Source: Hexactinellida sp. DTS-2022 | Lineage: Eukaryota; Porifera; Hexactinellida | Length of the DNA: 64,000 nt | Assembly: GCA_028753945.1 (NCBI GenBank) | Contig: JAPNXP010000008.1 | Span: 4,774,001 to 4,838,000 of the forward strand | Direction of reading: 5' to 3' | In this document: in pieces, positions 58,553 through 64,000 of the stretch | How the letters are laid out: every line of letters begins with the position of its first letter | Numbering within the stretch: position 1 is the first letter of the stretch | Program-made: the position numbers and the translations under genes | The notes under the pieces: model-generated | Databases searched by the model: none | What the model was told of the DNA's origin: nothing | The model's input: only the letters and a program-made list of their open reading frames with translations

Positions 58553-58591
<39 letters not shown>

Positions 58592-58756
58592 TACGTATTC
58601 ATCTCCGTCTCTGTTCCTTATAGCTTTGAAAGAAGCAAATATTGGATACAAGTTGCAGCACAATATTCTAAAAACTTAGTGATAACAAGTGCAAATGGAA
58701 TGCCAGTCCTAAGGTCCCATTACTTACGTTATAATCTGAGTGATAAAACCGAACAT
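56841..58756 (-). CDS. REEP: REEP-family ER-shaping protein with long Pro/Gln tail
   Basis: REEPs insert hydrophobic hairpins in the ER to curve and position tubules. Exons 58756-58728, 58667-58595, 58409-58333, 58273-58213, 58137-58081, 57755-57422 and 57118-56841 join in consistent phase to 302 residues. Residues 1-105 carry the REEP/TB2-DP1-HVA22 signature: LYPIFASFKAIRNRDGDEY, then RWFIYWIMFSLF, then WVPFYEVLKLCIAVWLLPFF, then LYTGLVHPQL. The very short N-terminus (MFGFITQII...) fits the REEP1-4 branch. The tail has repeats of APSGMQHPPQQ, one PPTYTDIM motif (PPxY) and an Arg/Ser-rich end; ordinary REEP1-4 tails are basic and microtubule-binding and lack the Gln/Pro repeats. One intron in the hairpin coding region is only 59 bases. 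Confidence 0.9.
57239..57374. mobile_element. Short palindromic element, word GCTTATTGTGAAC
   Basis: Starts CAGTCAGGTTATTTTATTG and ends CAATAAGCAGACCTGACTG, flanked by TA. Family listed at 27714-27907. Intron of REEP. Confidence 0.8.
57900..58075. repeat. (CAAA)n/(CAA)n microsatellite
   Basis: Interrupted CAAACAAA array in REEP intron 5, next to the donor of the exon at 58081. Confidence 0.85.
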
Positions 58757-59321
58757 CTCAACATATAATTGCTAAATGGATCCTAATTGAGCTACAGTCG
58801 ATATTATATGATTAGATAAGATATGGAACTAACTAGTGGATAGTTCCAGTTAGGGTTTATAAATGTTATAACAGAGCTATAGCCTATTCATAGTGGCACT
58901 GTTAGACATTGATGTCATAATTATATAACAAGATAAGATAAACAATATGCTGACATGTACACTGCTCGTGATATACGGTAAACAAACAAACCAAGAGTAT
59001 AGTAAACAGACAAATAGATTACCAACAATCTAAATGAATAACTAAATAACTATCTAATTAATCAAGCAAATAAACAAACAAATAATATAAGATGGCAATC
59101 ACTAGGATACGATCTAGCAGTAGATATATGAAACAACAGTACATAGGGCATATCTAGATCTGCTTACTATATACTAACGAGATTATACTACGTATAGTAT
59201 ATGCAAGCTATATAACTTTACACTAACGAGATTATAATATCATGCAAGCTATACGTTAGGGGAGCTCTGGTTGCTAATTGAATCTCATATCACAGGCAAA
59301 TACAGCGAGTTATCTATAATA

Positions 59322-59452
59322 CAGTAGAACCTCGTTAGTAGGAACACCAGGGGACCATAAAGTGTGTTCGCCTTATCCGGAATTCGTATTAACCAATAGC
59401 ATTTGTATTGAAAAGGCTTTGAAGGAGGCTGAAATATTAACGAGGTTATACA
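59322..59452. mobile_element. Short palindromic element, word TTCGTATTAACC
   Basis: Starts CAGTAGAACCTCGTTAGTAG and ends TAACGAGGTTATACAG. Family typified at 18978-19163. Between REEP and the Maf-like gene (58757-59921) I see no further gene. Confidence 0.7.
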
Positions 59453-59842
59453 GTAATTTCCTTGAAAATATTTGTCAGAATAGTTGCCCAACAAATTATC
59501 ATGTAAATATGCAAATGCCATTGCAGCGTAATGGTTGCTATAGAGTTAGAAGGGCGCCCTTGCTTAGCGCTGAATCTGTCGCAAAGGAATGCGACATAGT
59601 TTCAGTTTCAGTTTGCTAGCTACGAATGCCGTGGATTGATTGCAGGGCTCTTCTCAAATCTGCTTCTGCCGGGATTAGGAACAATATTCAACTGCTTAGT
59701 AGAACCGATATACAGTACAGTCAATATATGCTGTAGTAGGAATTGCTAGTGATAAGTGGCATAGCCGTTATTAGGTGAAATTTCAAAATTTGCAAACTAC
59801 AAAAAACAACTTTCAACTGTTACTTTCACAGAACTCAGTGGA

Positions 59843-59850
59843 TATATAAA
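59843..59850 (+). promoter_or_regulatory. TATA box of the Maf-like gene
   Basis: TATATAAA, about 72 bases upstream of the ATG at 59922. A (CAA)n leader lies between them. Confidence 0.45.
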
Positions 59851-59921
59851 GGAGACATAAAACATACAAACACAAACAACAACACAAACAACACAACAAC
59901 AACAACAACAACAACAACAGA

Positions 59922-60344
59922 ATGCAAAGTGAAATTGACATTGCAGATGTTCTCCTTGACTATTCAGACATGGTAGACTTAGACATATACCTACCAAAGG
60001 AAATGGAACCAAGAGGTGTTACTTCCGGTCTCCCCGACCGGCTGCCTAGCTTCCCGTATCTCCCCGACACCTCTATTCGGGAGCTCAAGCTCTCGGAGTT
60101 CTATGAGGTGTTAAGTGGCACCAGCGCCACTAGCGAGGAGGTGGAGCTGCTCAGGGTGCGGAGACGGAAACTGCAGAAGTCACACTTCAAACAGAAATAC
60201 GATAAGAAGGGGAGGGTCGCATTTCGCGATCTGGAAATAAGCCTCGGGGCTCTCTCGGTTGAAAAGGAAGAATTAGTTAAACTCAAATCCAAACTGCAAA
60301 GCGAGCTAGAGTTCTATAGGGACTCACTAGACATGGAAATGTAG
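59922..60344 (+). CDS. Small Maf-like leucine-zipper protein with degenerate basic region
   Basis: A 140-residue single exon. IRELKLSEFYEVLSG...SEEVELLRVRRRKLQKSHF aligns in order with the Maf extended homology region (SVRELNRQLRG..KEEVIRLKQKRRTLKNRGY from general knowledge of the family). Leucines at 104, 111, 118 and 125 form a perfect heptad zipper. In the basic region the DNA-contacting positions of bZIP proteins (Asn, Ala, Ser/Cys, Arg) read Lys, Lys, Lys/Tyr and Asp (KSHFKQKYDKK, 86-96). The protein should still dimerise but probably not bind DNA as a canonical bZIP. It could be a dominant-negative partner, a very derived bZIP or not a bZIP at all. TATA box and AATAAA (60406) bracket the gene. 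Confidence 0.6.
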   Translation: MQSEIDIADVLLDYSDMVDLDIYLPKEMEPRGVTSGLPDRLPSFPYLPDTSIRELKLSEFYEVLSGTSATSEEVELLRVRRRKLQKSHFKQKYDKKGRVAFRDLEISLGALSVEKEELVKLKSKLQSELEFYRDSLDMEM

Positions 60345-60405
60345 ATTATATTATTTGTTTGTTTGTTTGTTTGTTTGTATTATGCTATGCGCTGCGGCAA
60401 TAATG

Positions 60406-60411
60406 AATAAA
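60406..60411 (+). terminator. Polyadenylation signal of the Maf-like gene
   Basis: AATAAA, 62 bases after the stop at 60344. Confidence 0.5.
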
Positions 60412-62529
60412 TGCGATTAATAACAATAACAACAACATTCTGACTTGTTTCTAACACGCAATAATAATTAACTGGACAATAATGGTTAAATCACAACGAT
60501 TGCTAGTTAATACCTGTCTATACAAATTCCGGAATAATATATTAATACGGTCTCCTGGTGTTTGTACATAGCCCAATAAATGTATTATGAATTTATTACA
60601 TATAAACTTTAATTATTGCTAAAATCACTAATTTGCTTGGTAAATACTGCTATAGTTTTATTACACTTTCAAGATATTTTCTTGAATATTAATGTACACA
60701 AAATGCATTCGGACTAAAATACATATAAAATACTTAACGAAAACAGCTTGAGTGAATAATTCTGAATATTTCTGAATATTTTAAGGACACTTAAGTACCT
60801 TGGAGATAGTTCCGGGTAATTGGAATTACGTTTCGAATGTAATAAATAAATAGAAACAAGTTCCCTAATTTATTCACAATATCACCCTACTCTCTTTTGT
60901 AAATACAAACAATAACACTTTCAGTCAGAATAACAGATGAAAAATAGAATTAAAGCAAATATTAATTATTTATTATTTGAAAAAGAGGATAATTGGAATT
61001 TATTTTATGAATAATTTATGTGAATTTGGAAAGCGAATGGATACAAACGTAATTAATTTCAATATGGAATTAATGGAATATTATATTATACTAGTGCACA
61101 AATACACTGTAAGCTAGTTTTGGAAATGATTGCAACAAATACTATCTCAGTCATAAAACAGGAAATTTTTTGCAAAAAATCAGTAACAATCCGCTACTAA
61201 CATTTCAGTAGATAATTAGCACAAAATTCAAATAACTTTTAATAATTAGCATAAATAACTAATCAATTTCTATTGGGTAACATAGCGATAATACAATTGG
61301 GTAACTAACATATATATGTGAATTAACTGTGCAAACGGTAAATTGGATAAATTAATTAATATTTTTCTTAATTTCAATAGTAAAATTACTGTTAACAAAT
61401 CAGTATTTTGCCTGACACCAAAAAGGAAATGAAAAGTTATAAAAATTAAATTCCAGTCCTCTTATCAATGTCTCTAATGGGGATACAATATCAACTTTGT
61501 TGTGAGAGCTAAACAGATGCAATATTATGTAAAACAAATAATAACAGGACAGTATCAATTATGCTAATTCGAAATGTAGATTTATACACATTCTACTAAT
61601 TAAGCAAAATAGTACTATGTAGCTAGTATCATATGTAGATTTCTGAAATAGTAGAAACTGAAAGTATACGCACAGTTTGACTAATTAGCGCATAGCAATC
61701 CCTGAGGAATAATGATATACACTGTTGTACAGTTTCAGTTAGTATTTAAATAGAAATGAAAATCCCTCTGAGGTACAAGTAAGCATAATTATTAAATTAA
61801 TTCCTAATTACTCCAAATATGTTAAACGTTCTTAAGTGTTTAATTTCATAGAAGTTAGTTCTGTTAATGTCTGGTCATTGATTGGTAGTGTGGTGCTGTT
61901 GTCGTTGTTGTTGTTGTTGTTCTAATAGTTGTTGTCTTAAAGAGGTTTGATTGTATAAGAAGTGACTTTTGAGTTCAGTTAACATATTAATTTGCTGACT
62001 CATCAGTCTCTCTCTCTCTAGAGCCCGCCTAAGAGCTGTTGGCGCCTATTTAGGTGTCACCTCACTAGGGGGGGGGGCTAATTTTACAGCTGAGAATCGC
62101 ATTCCCGGATTTGCTAAGAGCTTAACACGTTTGTTAGAATATAAATGTATCTAATCTGAAGGGATATAATTGCAATTCGCATTTCTTGATAACTTCATTC
62201 GTTCCATTTGCTATTCATACAAACGAATATAACAAATCGACTTTGCTATTCTGCAACAGGAAATAGAATTCTACTTTGAATAAACAACAACAACAACAAA
62301 CTTATACTCACGAGACACATCAATAGTTAGCATCAGTGTGTCCTAGGGCAAGGTTTATCATATTTTCACACCTATACGGTCGTATGCGCGAAATGTAAAA
62401 AATTTCAATTTATTAATTAAACAATTTAAAGAATTAGCAGCGATTAGTTAATCCCTCAACACAACCTAGTGACAGAAAGGGTAGATTGCTATGCAGATTT
62501 AACACTATAGACAGTACATACTACGCAGG
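60412..62529. other. AT-rich intergenic stretch without visible gene
   Basis: About 2.1 kb, strongly AT-rich, with short (TTG)n near 61900 and (CAA)n near 62285. I see no open frame, tRNA or conserved element that I can support. Part may be the 3' UTR of the MTA gene on the minus strand. Confidence 0.6.
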
Positions 62530-64000
62530 CTAATTATAGTGCGAGGGGAGGATCTGATTGGGCGGCTGCGTCTCTTCCGAACACAGCTGTTTGGGGGCGG
62601 GACTGTGGCTATCCATGGTCACGGGCCGCAGTCGCTTGGCGCTGCTCGCCAGGAGGGGGGAGGGGACCATAGGGACCAGGGGGTCCGGGAGCAGGAGGGG
62701 CAGGGGCTTAGGGGAGTGCAGGGGGCCCTTCAGGAGCGTCCGGACAATCGGACTGGTCGGGTGCGGCTGTGCCAGCGCCAGCTCATTGAGCTCCTCGATG
62801 ACGTCAGCCATGGGACGCTTGTCGGTGTACTTCAGGCCGAGGCGCCGGGCCCGGAGCGGGAAATCCGTGTCCTCCGGGACCTCCAGGGGGCGGTCCGGAA
62901 ACGCGCGGAAGGGGAACCGCGAGAGACGCAACACCTCGCGCCGCGACACCTTGGTGCGCACGAATAGGGACACGGAGGTGGCGTGCATTAGGAAGTTGGT
63001 GGGGGGCATCAGCTGTTGCATGGTGGCACCCGGCTGGTTCGGATGCTGGCCGGAAATGTGTCGGCGCAGGGTGGATTTGCTCTTGAAGGTCTTGTCGCAG
63101 TTGGGCATGTGGCAGCGGTGCGGCTGGTGCTGCCGCATGTGGTTGGTTAGGCGCTCCTGGCGGTTGAACTGCTTCTTGCATTGCGGACAGGTGTAGACCT
63201 GTTCCGGGTGTTTGTCGTGGTACTCCCAAGCAGTGGGGAGTTTGAGGCCCCCGAACTTCCGCCAGTATATCATGCAGTGGTTGCAGACCCGACAGCCCCG
63301 CGAGGGGTCCCCCCAGACATGCCACTTGTTGCTAACCGTCGCGTAGCAGCTCTCACAGGCCTTCCCCCCGTCGGCCGCTTTAACTTGTGTGTCCACCGGC
63401 ACCGCCTCGGGCAGGTCGCCGCTGGAGGGGGCCAGGCCGGCCAGGTTAGTTGGGCCCTGAGAGGGGGGCCCCGAGGCGCGGATTAGGTGCACTATGACCT
63501 CTTTAAGATCGTTCTGTTTGTCCTGCAGCTTTACCTTGCGCTGTATTTGGTACTGCTGCGTAGTCTTCCAGAGGTAGTAGTAGGATATGACAGACTTGAG
63601 AGACTTCTTGGGGAAGAAACGCCGCTGGATGTATAGGAAGTCCTTGTGCTCTATTAGCCCTAAAGACATGTAGCAATGGGATAGGGAATAGTACGGTATA
63701 CTCTGCTTAATAGAGACACCGGTTAATATATTTATCCACTTAATCGGGTCAAAATTTAACAGGAATTACATTTTGGCTAAAATATTTCGGTTAATATATT
63801 TCTCCGCTTAACCTGGTCCCTAGGTGGCTCTATCAAACAACAGAGTACACAGTACGTTAGCAACAGGACTGTCGAAAGGAATGCTATACCTTGCTGGAAC
63901 AGGTTTGCCTCCTCTGCTGTCCAGGCCTCCAGCTCGTCGCAACAGACGATCGGTCTCCCGTTAATAACGAACCCGGATATGCCCCCGGCCAGGTCATACC
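62530..64000 (-). CDS. MTA: MTA-family NuRD subunit with added C2H2 fingers (5' part outside window)
   Basis: MTA proteins are scaffolds of the NuRD deacetylase complex in the nucleus. Two exons are visible: 64000-63890 (partial) and 63659-62530, joined in phase through a split GGG codon. The first gives YDLAGGISGF then CCDELEAWTAEEANLFQQ and the second opens GLIEHKDFLYIQRRFFPKKSL...YYYLWKTTQQY: together the end of ELM2 and the SANT domain that recruits HDAC1/2. Next is the MTA GATA finger CESC-x17-CRVCNHC with YWRKFGGLKLPT. Then follow two C2H2 fingers not found in vertebrate MTA1-3 (YTCPQCKKQFNRQERLTNHMRQH and CHMPNCDKTFKSKSTLRRHISGQH, quoted in part), and a Pro-rich C-terminus. The DNA is unusually GC-rich compared with its surroundings. 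Confidence 0.9.
63691..63846. mobile_element. Short palindromic element, word CGCTTAATAGAG
   Basis: A degraded copy of the family at 31845-32029 (CTCTGCTTAATAGAGACACC to CTAGGTGGCTCTATCAAAC). It fills the MTA intron. Confidence 0.6.

Noticed and set aside
62539-63486. Plus-strand frames of 142, 212 and 101 residues
   Set aside because: Antisense shadows of the GC-rich MTA exon, which has unambiguous SANT, GATA and C2H2 motifs.

Overview
The window reads as a compact, intron-rich, AT-rich animal genome. MTA, DAZAP2, REEP, LITAF-domain and VLIG-type GTPase genes together point to a metazoan. Short introns, small intergenic gaps and abundant (TTG)n/(CAA)n tracts suit an invertebrate, perhaps an early-branching one such as a sponge. 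That placement is inference; nothing here fixes a species. Multi-exon models were built by hand from GT-AG sites with phase checking: every multi-exon gene called complete sums to a whole number of codons.

Layout. (1) 1-17843 holds nine LITAF-like genes, eight on the + strand and one on the - strand. Each has a variable first exon (Pro-rich in most members), a first CxxC and a hydrophobic segment followed by CPxC or a variant. One pair (11083-12107 minus, 12898-13933 plus) forms the core of a palindrome with about 1.4 kb arms. A composite transposon of about 3.47 kb, with a nested hAT-like element, sits inside the cluster at 3814-7284. (2) 17936-18874 is a single-exon LCMT1 on the - strand. 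(3) 20532-22601 is an intronless coiled-coil/NHL-like gene. (4) 23808-26161 (minus) is a YME1L i-AAA protease gene that stops after Walker A. (5) 26332-30959 (minus) is a seven-exon gene of unknown family. (6) 31409-33074 (minus) is NACA with a long repetitive N-terminus. (7) 33691-45351 (plus) is a 20-exon sorting-nexin-like PX/BAR gene whose second intron contains an entire RPRD1 gene on the other strand (36154-38209). (8) 46709-53287 is an intronless 2192-residue very-large-GTPase-like gene with a C-terminal vWA domain. (9) 54138-55800 (minus) is DAZAP2 and 56841-58756 (minus) is a REEP gene with a long Pro/Gln tail. (10) 59922-60344 is a small Maf-like protein with a leucine zipper but a degenerate basic region. 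(11) 62530-64000 (minus) is the 3' part of an MTA gene with two added C2H2 fingers.

Introns and intergenic gaps are packed with short palindromic elements. At least ten families share ends of the form CAGT...ACTG next to TA, and each family repeats its own internal word. Two hAT-like insertions have recognisable 8-bp target duplications. A functional theme recurs in the endosome/membrane genes (LITAF cluster, PX-BAR nexin, REEP) and in the PPxY/Pro-rich adaptors (LITAF first exons, DAZAP2), but no operon-like coupling is implied.
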